Positions 25,146-33,926 of a stretch of 64,000 nt of DNA are shown here, one piece after another. Origin of the DNA: Catellatospora citrea (GTDB taxonomy: Bacteria > Actinomycetota > Actinomycetes > Mycobacteriales > Micromonosporaceae); the NCBI RefSeq assembly GCF_003610235.1, contig NZ_RAPR01000001.1, positions 1,984,001 to 2,048,000 on the forward strand, read 5' to 3'. The position numbers and the translations under genes are program-made. Each line of letters begins with the position of its first letter. Position 1 is the first letter of the stretch. The notes beneath the pieces were generated by a model. That model was not told the DNA's origin. It did no database searches and saw only the letters and a program-made list of their open reading frames with translations.

Positions 25146-26153
25146 TCACTCCTTGGGGAGGCGGCTGGTCTCGATCTCGATCTCCTTGACGGCCGCGGCC
25201 GCCTCCGCCGCCAGCCGGGAGGCCTCGGCCTCGGCCTCGGCGCCCGACTCGCGGGCCGCCTCGGCTGCCCCCGGGTCGCTGCGCAGGCCGCCGAACGTCG
25301 CCGCGATGCCGTCCAGCGCCTTGGTCAGCTCGACCGGGACGATCCACAGCTTGTTCGACGCGCCGGCCGCGATCTGCGGGAGGGCCTGCAGGTACTGCCA
25401 GGCCATCACCTTGTTGTCGGGCGAGGACACGTGGATGGCGTCGACGACCAGCTTGATCGCCTTGGCCTGGCCCTCGGCCTGCAGGATGCGGGCCTGGCGG
25501 TCACCGTCGGCGCGCAGCACCGCCGCCTGCTTGTCACCCTCGGCCGTGAGGATCTGGGACTGCTTGACGCCTTCGGCGTTGAGGATCGCGGCGCGGCGGT
25601 CCCGCTCGGCGCGCATCTGCTTCTCCATGGAGTCGCGGATGCTCGGCGGCGGCTCGATCGCCTTGATCTCGACGCGGGTCACCTTGACGCCCCAGCGGCC
25701 GGTGTTCTCGTCGAGCACCGCCGACAGCTGCCGGTTGACCTCCTCGCGGCTGGTCAGCGACCGCTCCAGGTCCATCGAGCCGATGACGTTACGCAGGGTG
25801 GTGACGGTCAGCTGCTCGATCGCCTGCAGGAAGTTCGCGATCTCGTAGGTCGCCCGCACCGGGTCGATGACCTTGAAGTACAGCACGGTGTCGATGGAGA
25901 CCACCAGGTTGTCCGACGTGATCACCGGCTGCGGCGGGAAGCTGACCACCTGCTCGCGCAGGTCGACCTTGGTCCGCACGGCGTCGATGAACGGCACCAG
26001 GATGTTCAGACCGGGGGTCAGCGTGCGGTTGTACTTGCCGAGGCGCTCGACCACGTCGTTGCGCTGCTGCGGCACGATCTTGACCATCTTGATCAGCGTG
26101 ATCAGGACGATCAGCGCGACGATGGCCACCAGCGCGGTGATAAAAGTCTCCAT
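25146..26153 (-). CDS. SPFH/band-7 protein (stomatin/QmcA-like)
   Basis: 335 residues. A single N-terminal membrane helix (about residues 4-25) is followed by the SPFH domain (IVPQQRNDVVERLGKYNRTL, then PGLNILVPF) and a long helical region rich in Ala/Glu/Arg (AEGDKQAAVLRADGDRQARI). The C-terminus is Ala/Glu-rich. Such proteins organise membrane microdomains. Start ATG at 26153, chosen because GGAGG lies 5 nt upstream and it overlaps the NfeD stop by 1 nt (TGATG). The pairing with NfeD is the classic operon. Confidence 0.88.
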   Translation of the reverse strand: METFITALVAIVALIVLITLIKMVKIVPQQRNDVVERLGKYNRTLTPGLNILVPFIDAVRTKVDLREQVVSFPPQPVITSDNLVVSIDTVLYFKVIDPVRATYEIANFLQAIEQLTVTTLRNVIGSMDLERSLTSREEVNRQLSAVLDENTGRWGVKVTRVEIKAIEPPPSIRDSMEKQMRAERDRRAAILNAEGVKQSQILTAEGDKQAAVLRADGDRQARILQAEGQAKAIKLVVDAIHVSSPDNKVMAWQYLQALPQIAAGASNKLWIVPVELTKALDGIAATFGGLRSDPGAAEAARESGAEAEAEASRLAAEAAAAVKEIEIETSRLPKE

Positions 26154-26587
26154 CAATCCCTCCAGACCAGCGCCGTCGCGCCGTCCACTTTCACTACCCG
26201 GACCCGGTCACCCGGGACGTATGTCTTCGTGGCGTCGTACGGCCGGGCCCGCCAGAGCTCGCCGCCGATCTTGACCAGGCCGTTGTCGGCGTCGACCCGC
26301 TCCACCACGAGCGCGTCCGCGCCCTCGGTGACCGCGAGGCCCATCGAGGCGGCGTCGGCGTCCTGCCGGAACCAGCGGTGCTTCATCCAGGGACGCACCA
26401 CCGCCAGCGAGAGGACGGACACCACGACGAACGCGATGCCCTGGATCCAGCCGGGCGCCCCGGCGAGACCCACCAGCGAGGCGACCAGTGCGCCGGCAGC
26501 CAGCATCAGCAGCACGAACGTGCCGGTGAAGAGCTCCGCGATCACCGCCACCGCTGCGAGGAGTAGCCACCACATCCAATCTTCCAC
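26153..26587 (-). CDS. NfeD family membrane protein
   Basis: 144 residues. Three hydrophobic segments (MWWLLLAAVAVIAELF, VLLMLAAGALVASLVG, IAFVVVSVLSLAVV) are followed by a soluble OB-fold domain (VKIGGELWRARPYDATKTYV then GDRVRVVKVDG), the short NfeD1b type. NfeD proteins partner SPFH proteins, here encoded immediately downstream with a TGATG junction. Start GTG at 26587; no clear Shine-Dalgarno. Confidence 0.88.
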   Translation of the reverse strand: MEDWMWWLLLAAVAVIAELFTGTFVLLMLAAGALVASLVGLAGAPGWIQGIAFVVVSVLSLAVVRPWMKHRWFRQDADAASMGLAVTEGADALVVERVDADNGLVKIGGELWRARPYDATKTYVPGDRVRVVKVDGATALVWRD

Positions 26588-26770
26588 GAGCTGATCGTGT
26601 CACGCCCGCGCCAGTGACGGGAGGTGTGGATCTCCTCGTCCGTTCGGCCAGATCCGGAGGTACGCGCAGCCAGCCGCGGTAACGCCTTGGCTCGGACGCC
26701 GTTGTCCGCATAGGTTGTCCAGCGCGATTGGCAGCGCACCAGATGGCACGGGGCGCAGGGTGGAGTGACG

Positions 26771-28087
26771 ATGACGCTGAACACGCAGGCCGCGGCACGG
26801 GTCGACGAGCTGGTGGCCGGCGCCCAGGCGCAGGGGCGTACGCCCTGCCTGGTGGCGGCCGTGGTGCGCGACGGGCAGCCGGCCCACCTGACCGTGGCCG
26901 GCACGGACCCGGCGACCGGGGCCGCGCCCACCGGCGACACCCAGTTCCGGATCGGCTCGATCAGCAAGACGCTGACCGCCGTGCTGGTGATGCAGCTGCG
27001 CGACGAGGGCGCGCTGTCCCTGGACGACCTGCTCTACCGGCACCTGCCGGGCACCCCGGTGGGCAGCGCGATCACCATCCGGCAGCTGCTCGGCCACATC
27101 TCCGGCCTGCAGCGCGAGCCCGACGGCCTGTGGTGGGAGCGGCACGACGGCCCCGACCTGGACACCTTCCTGGCCGCGCTGACGCCGGACAAGCTCGCCT
27201 ACCCGCCGCACCGCGCCTACCACTACTCCAACCTGGCCTACGGGCTGCTCGGCGCGGTCGCCCACAAGCTGACCGGTCTGCACTGGACGGAGCTGGTCAC
27301 CAAGCGGCTGCTGGAGCCGCTGGGCATGACCCGCACCAGCTACACCGAGGTCGAGCCGTTCGCCCGCGGCTACGTGGTGCACCCCTGGCACGGCACGCTG
27401 CAGGAGGAGCCGCGCACCGACGCCGGGGCGATGGCCCCCGCCGGCCAGCTCTGGTCCACCGCCGACGACCTGATCAAGTGGGCCGCGTTCCTGGCCGAGC
27501 CCGACCCGGCGGTGCTCGCCCCGGCGACGCTGGCCGAGATGTGCGCCCCGGTGGTGATGACCGACCTGGACGCCTGGACCACCGGCCACGGCCTCGGCCT
27601 GGAGCTGGTCCGCAGCGGCGAGCGCATCTTCGCCGGGCACGGCGGCTCGATGCCCGGCTACCTGGCCCACCTGTGGGCGCACCGGCCCAGCCGGACCGGT
27701 GTGGTCACCTTCGCCAACGCGTACACGCTGCACGGGCGGCGCATGGCCGACCTCAGCCGGCAGCTGCTGGCCGAGGTCCTGGACGCCGAGCCGGAGCGCC
27801 CCGCGCCGTGGCAGCCCCAGCCCGTGGGCGAGCCCCACGAGCTGGAGGGCACGTGGTGGTGGATGGGCCGGGAGTTCGCCGCCCGCTTCGACGCCGCCGC
27901 GGGCGAGCTGGTCTTCACCCCGGTCACGGTGCCCGGCACCCCGTGGCGCTTCACCACCGAGGGCGCGGACGTGTGGCGCTGCCACAGCGGCAGCAACGAC
28001 GGCGAAGTGATGCGGGTGCGCCGCGACGCCGACCGCACCCCGGTGGAGCTGGACATCGCCACGTTCGTGCACACCCGGCAGCCCTGA
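26771..28087 (+). CDS. Serine hydrolase, beta-lactamase/class C-like family
   Basis: 438 residues. The penicillin-binding fold triad is visible: SISK near residue 65 (nucleophile serine), YSN in YHYSNLAYG, and HGG in FAGHGGSMPGYL. No signal peptide is seen, so it is probably cytosolic or exported by another route. A C-terminal extension of about 100 residues (ELEGTWWWMGREFAARF) resembles the lipocalin-like DUF3471-type tail of some family members. It may act as an esterase or D-amino peptidase; a true beta-lactamase role is not implied. ATG at 26771 has GGAG 5 nt upstream; GTG at 26765 is the alternative. Confidence 0.85.
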   Translation: MTLNTQAAARVDELVAGAQAQGRTPCLVAAVVRDGQPAHLTVAGTDPATGAAPTGDTQFRIGSISKTLTAVLVMQLRDEGALSLDDLLYRHLPGTPVGSAITIRQLLGHISGLQREPDGLWWERHDGPDLDTFLAALTPDKLAYPPHRAYHYSNLAYGLLGAVAHKLTGLHWTELVTKRLLEPLGMTRTSYTEVEPFARGYVVHPWHGTLQEEPRTDAGAMAPAGQLWSTADDLIKWAAFLAEPDPAVLAPATLAEMCAPVVMTDLDAWTTGHGLGLELVRSGERIFAGHGGSMPGYLAHLWAHRPSRTGVVTFANAYTLHGRRMADLSRQLLAEVLDAEPERPAPWQPQPVGEPHELEGTWWWMGREFAARFDAAAGELVFTPVTVPGTPWRFTTEGADVWRCHSGSNDGEVMRVRRDADRTPVELDIATFVHTRQP

Positions 28088-28092
28088 CGCGG

Positions 28093-28908
28093 CTACTCCT
28101 GCGGCGCGGTCACGAAGTCGATGAGCCGCTCCACGGAGTTCACCAGCGGCGTCTCCAGGTCGTGGTAGCTGTCCACCCGCGACAGCAGCCGCCGCCAGAA
28201 CAGCGCGGGCTCCTTGACGCCGAGGGCGGCGCAGATGCCCTCCTTCCACGGGTGCCCGTACGGCACCACGGGCCACTCCTCCATGCCCAGCCGCGACGGC
28301 TTCACCGCCTGCCACACGTCGACGTAGGGATGGCCGGCGATCAGCGCGTACGGGCTGTCCACGGCCTGCGCCAACCGGGCCTCCTTGGTGCCGCTGACCA
28401 GGTGGTCGACCAGCACGCCCAGCCGCCGCCCCGGTCCGGGCGCGAACTCGCGCACCGCGGCGGGCAGGTCGTCGACGCCGTGCAGGGGCTCCACCACCAC
28501 CGCCTCGGCGCGCAGGTCGTCGCCCCAGATCCGCTCCAGCAGCTCGGCGTCGTGCAGGCCCTCGACCCAGATCCGGCCCGCCCGCGCGACCTGTGCGCGG
28601 GTGGGCGTCGCGGCGACCGAACCCGACGCGGTGCGGCGCGGCTGCGCGGGCGCGGCGGAGGCCTGCGGGCGGCGCAGCGTGACCACCGTCCCATCCAGTA
28701 GGAAGGCGGCGGGTTCCAGTGGGAAGTGCCGGCGGCGGCCGTGGCGGTCCTCCAGGGTCACCGCGCCGTACTCGAAGGCCACGATCTCACCGCAGAAGCC
28801 ACTGCCCGCGTCCTCGACGACCATGCCCAGCTCAGCGTCATGTTCGGGGGTCACCCGGCGGGGCTTGCGGCGGTCGAAGGAATCGAGCACATCATCGCTG
28901 TAGCGCAT
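28093..28908 (-). CDS. DUF3097 family protein
   Basis: 271 residues, the typical size of this actinobacterial family. An N-terminal small beta domain (FCGEIVAFEYGAVTLEDRHG) is followed by a Toprim-like region (IWVEGLHDAELLERIWGDDL, VVEPLHGVDDL, LGVLVDHLV) with the acidic residues expected for metal binding. The function is unknown; a nucleic-acid role is suggested by the Toprim-like motifs. ATG at 28908 has a minus-strand TAGGGT 8 nt upstream and no Shine-Dalgarno. It is divergent from the next gene, which is also leaderless. Confidence 0.85.
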   Translation of the reverse strand: MRYSDDVLDSFDRRKPRRVTPEHDAELGMVVEDAGSGFCGEIVAFEYGAVTLEDRHGRRRHFPLEPAAFLLDGTVVTLRRPQASAAPAQPRRTASGSVAATPTRAQVARAGRIWVEGLHDAELLERIWGDDLRAEAVVVEPLHGVDDLPAAVREFAPGPGRRLGVLVDHLVSGTKEARLAQAVDSPYALIAGHPYVDVWQAVKPSRLGMEEWPVVPYGHPWKEGICAALGVKEPALFWRRLLSRVDSYHDLETPLVNSVERLIDFVTAPQE

Positions 28909-28985
28909 GCGACGGCACCCTAGTCCGCGCGCGCGTTCCGCGCTCAATGACGCGCCGGTCCGGGACAAACCCCAGGAACAGCACG

Positions 28986-28991
28986 TACCCT
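28986..28991 (+). promoter_or_regulatory. -10 box TACCCT, leaderless
   Basis: Seven nt before the ATG at 28999. Confidence 0.5.
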
Positions 28992-28998
28992 GGTCGGC

Positions 28999-29781
28999 AT
29001 GTCCCCCGCAGCGCAGGTGACCCTGACCACGCGCCGGTCCGCCCGCTTCGTCGCGTGGACCCGGGCCTGGCGCGCCGGACTGGTGTCCTTCGACGAGATC
29101 CTCGACGACCTGACCGCCGAGGAGGAGCAGCACGTGCGCGACCTGCCCGGCCAGTGGCGCGAGGAGGTCGAGCTGCGCGAGGCGCTGCCCGCGTTGGCCA
29201 AGCTGCACCCCGACGAGATCCGGCTGGTGCTGCCCGCGCCCGGCGACCCGCGCGGGCTGCCCGGCCCCGGCCCGTTCACGAGCCACGCCCTGGTCAGCGG
29301 GGAGGGCGTCATCGCCAGCCGGCTCGGGCTGGTGCCCGAGACCCGGCAGCACACGTCCGGGTCGGGCGTCACCTTCACCACGGTGCTGTGGCGGGCGTTC
29401 GAGCTGCCCGAGGCCCCGAGTGCGCAGCTGCCGGGGGTGCGCGAGGCCGACGGCGCGCTCAGCCTGGCGCTGACCGAGACCACCACCCGGCTGGTCCGCC
29501 TGGACGTGGCGCAGTGGCGCCCGGAGCTGGCCGGGGCGCTGCAGGCGCTGCGCAAGCCCGACGCCGAGACCGACCTGCCCCCGGGCTACGACCCGCGCGC
29601 CAGGCGGCTCTACGCCCGCGCCTGCGTGCTGGACCGGGTGCTGACCCTGGCCGGCCAGGCCGCCCCGGGCGGTGCGCTGAACAGCTTCGAGGCCCAGCAG
29701 CGCGACGAAGCGCTGCGCCCGCTGGCCGGCGCCTGCCGGGCCGCCCTGATGGCCGCCTGCAACGCCCCGTTCGAGGGCTGA
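28999..29781 (+). CDS. Conserved hypothetical actinobacterial protein
   Basis: 260 residues, soluble, rich in acidic and hydrophobic residues, without a domain I can name. Landmarks are RFVAWTRAWRAGLVSFDEIL near the start, EIRLVLPAPGDPRGLPGPG in the middle and EAQQRDEALRPLAGACRAAL near the end. Leaderless start at ATG 28999. It is divergent from DUF3097 and convergent with the HAD hydrolase gene; the DUF3097 neighbour is the only hint to function. Confidence 0.7.
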   Translation: MSPAAQVTLTTRRSARFVAWTRAWRAGLVSFDEILDDLTAEEEQHVRDLPGQWREEVELREALPALAKLHPDEIRLVLPAPGDPRGLPGPGPFTSHALVSGEGVIASRLGLVPETRQHTSGSGVTFTTVLWRAFELPEAPSAQLPGVREADGALSLALTETTTRLVRLDVAQWRPELAGALQALRKPDAETDLPPGYDPRARRLYARACVLDRVLTLAGQAAPGGALNSFEAQQRDEALRPLAGACRAALMAACNAPFEG

Positions 29782-29797
29782 GGGCCGACCGGCTCGG

Positions 29798-30613
29798 TCA
29801 GGCGGCCGTGGCCTCCACCGCTTCCGGCAACGGCTCCACCTCGTCGATCAGGTCCGCCACGGAGTTGACGACCCGCGACGGCCGGTAGGGGTAGCGCTCC
29901 ATATCGGCCTTGGTGGCGATGCCGGTCAGCACGAGGATGGTGTGCAGCCCGGCCTCCAGGCCGCACAGCACGTCGGTGTCCATCCGGTCGCCGATCATGG
30001 CGGCCTGCACCGAGTGCGCACCGATCTTGTTGAGCGCCGAGCGCATCATCATCGGATTCGGCTTGCCCACGAAGTACGGCTCGATGCCGGTGGCCTTCGT
30101 GATCAGCGCGGCGACCGAGCCCGCGGCGGGCAGCGCGCCCTCGTTGGACGGTCCGGTCGCGTCGGGGTTGGTGCAGATGAAGCGGGCGCCCTTGTTGATC
30201 AGGCGGATCGCCGTGGTGATCGCCTCGAAGCTGTAGTTGCGGGTCTCGCCCAGCACCACGTAGTCCGGCTCGTAGTCGGTCATGATGTAGCCCGCCGCGT
30301 GCAGCGCCGTGGTCAGGCCCGCCTCGCCGATGACGTACGCCGTGCCGCCCGGCCGCTGGTCGGCCAGGAACTGCGCGGTGGCCAGCGCCGACGTCCAGAT
30401 CGCCGACTCCGGCAGGTCGAAGCCCAGCCGGGTCAGGCGCGCGTGCAGGTCGCGCGGGGTGTAGATGGAGTTGTTGGTGAGCACCAGGAACGGCACGCCC
30501 GCAGCCCGCAGCCGGCCGATGAACTCCGGCGCGCCCGGCACCGGCTCACCCTCGTGGACCAGTACGCCGTCCATGTCGGTCAACCAGGCGGCGATCGGCT
30601 TGCGGTCGGTCAT
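29798..30613 (-). CDS. HAD-IIA family sugar/nucleotide phosphatase, NagD-like
   Basis: 271 residues. HAD motif I is WLTDMDGVLVHEG, motif II LVLTNNSIYTPRDL, the lysine motif YFVGKPNPMMM and motif IV MIGDRMDTDVLCGLEAGL; the C2A cap lies between. NagD-type enzymes dephosphorylate nucleoside or sugar monophosphates. ATG at 30613 overlaps the ferrochelatase stop by 4 nt (ATGA), so it is co-translated with hemH at the end of the fabG-fabI-hemH row. Confidence 0.88.
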   Translation of the reverse strand: MTDRKPIAAWLTDMDGVLVHEGEPVPGAPEFIGRLRAAGVPFLVLTNNSIYTPRDLHARLTRLGFDLPESAIWTSALATAQFLADQRPGGTAYVIGEAGLTTALHAAGYIMTDYEPDYVVLGETRNYSFEAITTAIRLINKGARFICTNPDATGPSNEGALPAAGSVAALITKATGIEPYFVGKPNPMMMRSALNKIGAHSVQAAMIGDRMDTDVLCGLEAGLHTILVLTGIATKADMERYPYRPSRVVNSVADLIDEVEPLPEAVEATAA

Positions 30614-31650
30614 CGGGTTCCCTCTCTGTTGCTGCGCACCGGAGGCGGGCAGCAGTTGCTCGCACAGACATCCCAGTGTTCGAGCCTACCGAGCGCGGTC
30701 CGCTCCCGGCCGCCCGGTGCCATCCGCTCCAGCACGAGGTCGCGCACCATCGCCACGAAGCGCGGATCGGCCCCCGGCGTGCCCGCGCGGGCGAAGCCGA
30801 GGCCCAGCCGCCGGGCCGTCGCCGCGGCCTCCTCGTCGAGATCCCACAGCACCTCCAGGTGGTCGGAGACGAACCCGATCGGGCTCACCACCACCTGGGT
30901 CACCCCCTCCTTGGCCAGCACCTCCAGGTGGTCGTTGACGTCCGGCTCCAGCCACGGGACGTGCGGCGCGCCCGACCGGCTCTGCCACACCAGGTCCCAC
31001 GCCAGCCCCGGCGCGCCCCGCTCGGCGACCAGCCGGGCGGTCTCGCGCAGCTGTGCCTCGTAGCGTCCGCCGGTCGGCCCGCTGGACTCCGCCATGGACA
31101 CCGGGATGGAGTGCGCGGTGAACACCAGCCGGGTGTTCTCGTGCTGCGTCACGTCCAGCGTCGACAGTGCCGCGGTCACCGCGTCGGCGAACGGCTCGAC
31201 GAAACCCGGGTGGTCGTGGAAGTGCCGCAGCTTGTCCACGACCGGGGCGCGCGGCCCGACCGCGGCCCGCGCCGACGCGATGTCCTGCAGGTACTGCCGG
31301 CACGACGAGTACGACCCGTAGGCGCTGGTCGCCAGCGCCACCGCGCGCTCGATGCCGTGGTCGCGCATCTGCGCCAGGGTGTCGGCCAGCATCGGCCGCC
31401 AGTTCCGGTTGCCCCAGTAGACCGGCAGGTCCAGCGCGTTGGCCGCGAAGTCGGCCCGGATCGCGGCGACCAGCTCCCGGCACTGCTCGTTGATCGGCGA
31501 CACCCCGCCGAAGCGCAGGTAGTGCTCGGCCACCTCGGCCAGCCGTTCGGGGGGCACGCCGCGCCCCCGCGTCACGTTGTGCAGGAACGGCAGCACCTCG
31601 TCCGGGTGCTCCGGACCGCCGAACGACAACAGCAGGAAGGCGTCGTACAT
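30610..31650 (-). CDS. hemH: Ferrochelatase (coproporphyrin III type in actinobacteria)
   Basis: 346 residues. Ferrochelatase landmarks: LLLSFGGPEHPDEV, the histidine in FTAHSIPVSMAES, VVSPIGFVSDHLEVLWDLD. The C-terminus has a cysteine cluster (DVCASNCCPPP), consistent with the [2Fe-2S] cluster of actinobacterial enzymes. In actinobacteria the enzyme normally inserts iron into coproporphyrin III (CpfC). ATG at 31650 has TAGCCT 7 nt upstream and no Shine-Dalgarno, indicating its own leaderless promoter after the tandem hairpins that follow fabI. Confidence 0.92.
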   Translation of the reverse strand: MYDAFLLLSFGGPEHPDEVLPFLHNVTRGRGVPPERLAEVAEHYLRFGGVSPINEQCRELVAAIRADFAANALDLPVYWGNRNWRPMLADTLAQMRDHGIERAVALATSAYGSYSSCRQYLQDIASARAAVGPRAPVVDKLRHFHDHPGFVEPFADAVTAALSTLDVTQHENTRLVFTAHSIPVSMAESSGPTGGRYEAQLRETARLVAERGAPGLAWDLVWQSRSGAPHVPWLEPDVNDHLEVLAKEGVTQVVVSPIGFVSDHLEVLWDLDEEAAATARRLGLGFARAGTPGADPRFVAMVRDLVLERMAPGGRERTALGRLEHWDVCASNCCPPPVRSNREGTR

Positions 31651-31657
31651 GCGTAAA

Positions 31658-31663
31658 AGGCTA
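31658..31663 (-). promoter_or_regulatory. -10 box TAGCCT, leaderless
   Basis: Minus-strand TAGCCT seven nt before the hemH ATG at 31650. Confidence 0.5.
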
Positions 31664-31730
31664 GAACCCCACCCGGACCGCCCACACATCACCCACCCGC
31701 CGTCCCACCCACGTCACACCCCCACACACC

Positions 31731-31767
31731 ATCCAGGCCGCAACTCTTCAAGAGTCGCGGCCTGGAT
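31731..31767 (-). terminator. Hairpin 2 of a tandem pair after fabI
   Basis: ATCCAGGCCGCAACTCTT pairs with its complement across one nt (17 of 18 pairs; the odd pair is G-U in minus-strand RNA). The core AACTCTTCAAGAGT is shared with the neighbouring hairpin. Confidence 0.65.
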
Positions 31768-31777
31768 GCCGGCTGGA

Positions 31778-31804
31778 GGGCGCGACTCTCCAAGAGTTGC
31801 GCCC
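31778..31804 (-). terminator. Hairpin 1 of a tandem pair after fabI
   Basis: GGGCGCGACTCT and AGAGTTGCGCCC (12 bp, 3-nt loop), 20 nt after the fabI stop on the minus strand. It shares the inner ACTCTYCAAGAGT core with 31731-31767. Confidence 0.65.
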
Positions 31805-31823
31805 GGGGGTATGCGCCCGGGGG

Positions 31824-32585
31824 TTACGCGCCGAGGGCGTGGTAGCCGCCGTCGACGTGGATGATCTCGCCGGTGGTGGCCGGGAACCAGTCGGAGAGCA
31901 GGGCGCAGACGGCCTTGGCGGTGGGCACGGTGTCGGTGAGGTTCCAGCCCAGCGGCGCGCGCTCGGTCCAGGACTCCTCGAACTTCTCGAAGCCCGGGAT
32001 CGACTTGGCGGCCATCGTGCGCAGCGGCCCGGCCGACACCAGGTTGCTGCGGATGCCCTGGTCGCCGAGGTAGTTGGCGAGGTAGCGGGAGGCGGACTCC
32101 AGGCCGGCCTTGGCCACGCCCATCCAGTCGTACACCGGCCAGGCCACGGTGGCGTCGAAGGTCAGGCCGACGATCGAGCCGCCGTGGGGCATCAGCGGCA
32201 GGGTGGCCATCGCCAGCGCCTTGTAGGAGTACGTGGACACGTGCACCGCGGTGGCCACGTCCTCCCACGTGGTCTGCAGGAACGTGCCGCCCAGCGCGGT
32301 GGCCGGCGCGAAGCCGATCGAGTGCACCACGCCGTCGAGGCCGTCGACGTACCCGCGCACGTTGTCGGCCAGGGCCGCCAGCTGCTCCGGGTTCGTCGCG
32401 TCCAGCTCGATCACGGGCGCGGTGACGGGCAGCCGCTTGGCGATCCGCTCGACCAGGGACAGCCGGCCGTAGCCGGTCAGCACCACGGTCGCGCCCTGCT
32501 CCTGGGCGATCTTCGCGACGTTGAACGCGATCGACTGCTCCGTGATCACGCCGGTGACCAGGATCCGCTTACCTTCGAGCAGCAC
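31824..32585 (-). CDS. fabI: Enoyl-[acyl-carrier-protein] reductase (InhA-type)
   Basis: 253 residues. The atypical SDR signature ILVTGVITEQSIAFNVAKIA binds NADH, and the catalytic pair is in YDWMGVAKAGLESASRYLA (Tyr and Lys seven apart), as in InhA. It reduces trans-2-enoyl-ACP in FAS II elongation. GTG at 32585 has GAGGAG 5 nt upstream. It is 46 nt after fabG, and the fabG-fabI order matches mycobacterial mabA-inhA. The active-site environment is close to InhA by eye. Confidence 0.93.
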   Translation of the reverse strand: MLLEGKRILVTGVITEQSIAFNVAKIAQEQGATVVLTGYGRLSLVERIAKRLPVTAPVIELDATNPEQLAALADNVRGYVDGLDGVVHSIGFAPATALGGTFLQTTWEDVATAVHVSTYSYKALAMATLPLMPHGGSIVGLTFDATVAWPVYDWMGVAKAGLESASRYLANYLGDQGIRSNLVSAGPLRTMAAKSIPGFEKFEESWTERAPLGWNLTDTVPTAKAVCALLSDWFPATTGEIIHVDGGYHALGA

Positions 32586-32631
32586 GTCTACTCCTCATTC
32601 GAAATCTTGTCGAGCACGGTGGTGAAGACCG

Positions 32632-33381
<750 letters not shown>

Positions 33382-33430
33382 CTAGGGCGCTGCCCGGAAG
33401 GCGGCGGGTACGGGGGCGTGACTAAATCCG

Positions 33431-33436
33431 ACTATA
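33431..33436 (-). promoter_or_regulatory. Candidate -10 box of the fabG-fabI operon
   Basis: Minus-strand TATAGT in an AT-rich patch. The same bases read TATAAT (33433-33438) on the plus strand, so a divergent plus promoter is also possible. The -35 is unclear. Confidence 0.4.
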
Positions 33437-33525
33437 ATCTTTGTGGAATTCCGCCAAACGACCCGTACGGGTGGACACGGAAACCCTGCCGGTACGGCTG
33501 ATGCGGATCACGATCGCCCATACGG

Positions 33526-33531
33526 TATGAT
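33526..33531 (+). promoter_or_regulatory. -10 box TATGAT ahead of structured leader
   Basis: TATGAT about 7 nt before a likely start point near 33538, about 23 nt upstream of the Shine-Dalgarno at 33561. The preceding 60 nt hold three TACGG words. Confidence 0.45.
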
Positions 33532-33560
33532 CACGACGTTTGCGAGCTGGATTTCGGCCT

Positions 33561-33595
33561 AAGGAGGTGATCGCTATGCGAGATAGCGATCCTCC
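33561..33595 (+). promoter_or_regulatory. Shine-Dalgarno-sequestering hairpin
   Basis: AAGGAGGTGATC (33561-33572) complements the 16S rRNA 3' end over 12 nt. GATCGCTA (33569-33576) pairs with TAGCGATC (33584-33591), and GGAG (33563-33566) with CTCC (33592-33595). The ribosome site and the A of the ATG (33576) are both in the stem, so translation should depend on melting or on a ligand or protein. Confidence 0.55.
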
Positions 33596-33644
33596 GAGTC
33601 ATGGCCGGGTCCTGCGAGCCGCAGTGCGCCGATCCTGCGCCTGA
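33576..33644 (+). CDS. Putative 22-codon leader ORF
   Basis: ATG 3 nt after an ideal Shine-Dalgarno stretch (7-nt spacing from the core GGAGG). The peptide starts MRDSDPPSHG and ends RRSCA, with a Cys two residues from the end and four Arg in its second half. It is too short for a domain. Downstream lie a 8-bp hairpin (33682-33704) and the 27-codon ORF, so an attenuator or regulatory leader is the simplest reading. Alternative: a small protein in its own right. Confidence 0.4.
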   Translation: MRDSDPPSHGRVLRAAVRRSCA

Positions 33645-33681
33645 CTTTCTCGCATCCCCGCGCGTCCTCCCGTCGAAACCG

Positions 33682-33704
33682 AGCCGGTGCGTCTTCCACC
33701 GGCT
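33682..33704 (+). terminator. Short hairpin after leader ORF
   Basis: AGCCGGTG and CACCGGCT, 8 bp with a 7-nt loop, 37 nt after the leader ORF stop. It could be an attenuator stem; no T run. Confidence 0.35.
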
Positions 33705-33788
33705 GGGAGGCCCGTGCGCTGACCTGGTCATGACTCACACCCGAGTGTCCCTGTAGTTGCCTGCACAACACAGTCACCGGAGTAGGTC

Positions 33789-33872
33789 ATGAGCCGTTAC
33801 CTCGCCCCGCTGGGCTTCACCCTCGCCGCGGCCTGGGTAGGAGCCATCTTCCTGCTGGTCAGCTCCCGCTGA
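33789..33872 (+). CDS. Putative 27-residue single-pass membrane peptide
   Basis: ATG with GGAG about 9 nt upstream (and AGG closer). The product begins MSRYLAPLGFTLAAAWVG and continues AIFLLVSSR: a positive start, a hydrophobic helix of about 20 residues and a terminal Arg, the shape of a small bitopic membrane protein. Third-position G+C bias is consistent with coding. It is followed by a 24-bp stem. Too short for usual gene callers. Confidence 0.45.
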   Translation: MSRYLAPLGFTLAAAWVGAIFLLVSSR

Positions 33873-33926
33873 GCGCCACCGGCAGCGCACGCCCGCAACG
33901 CCGCCGGCGTGCCGTACCGACAGTTT

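Noticed and set aside
33561..33575. AAGGAGGTGATC as part of a 16S rRNA 3' end on the minus strand
   Set aside because: Only the 12-14 nt anti-SD complement matches; no helix 45 or other 16S sequence is adjacent, so it is a Shine-Dalgarno, not an rRNA fragment.
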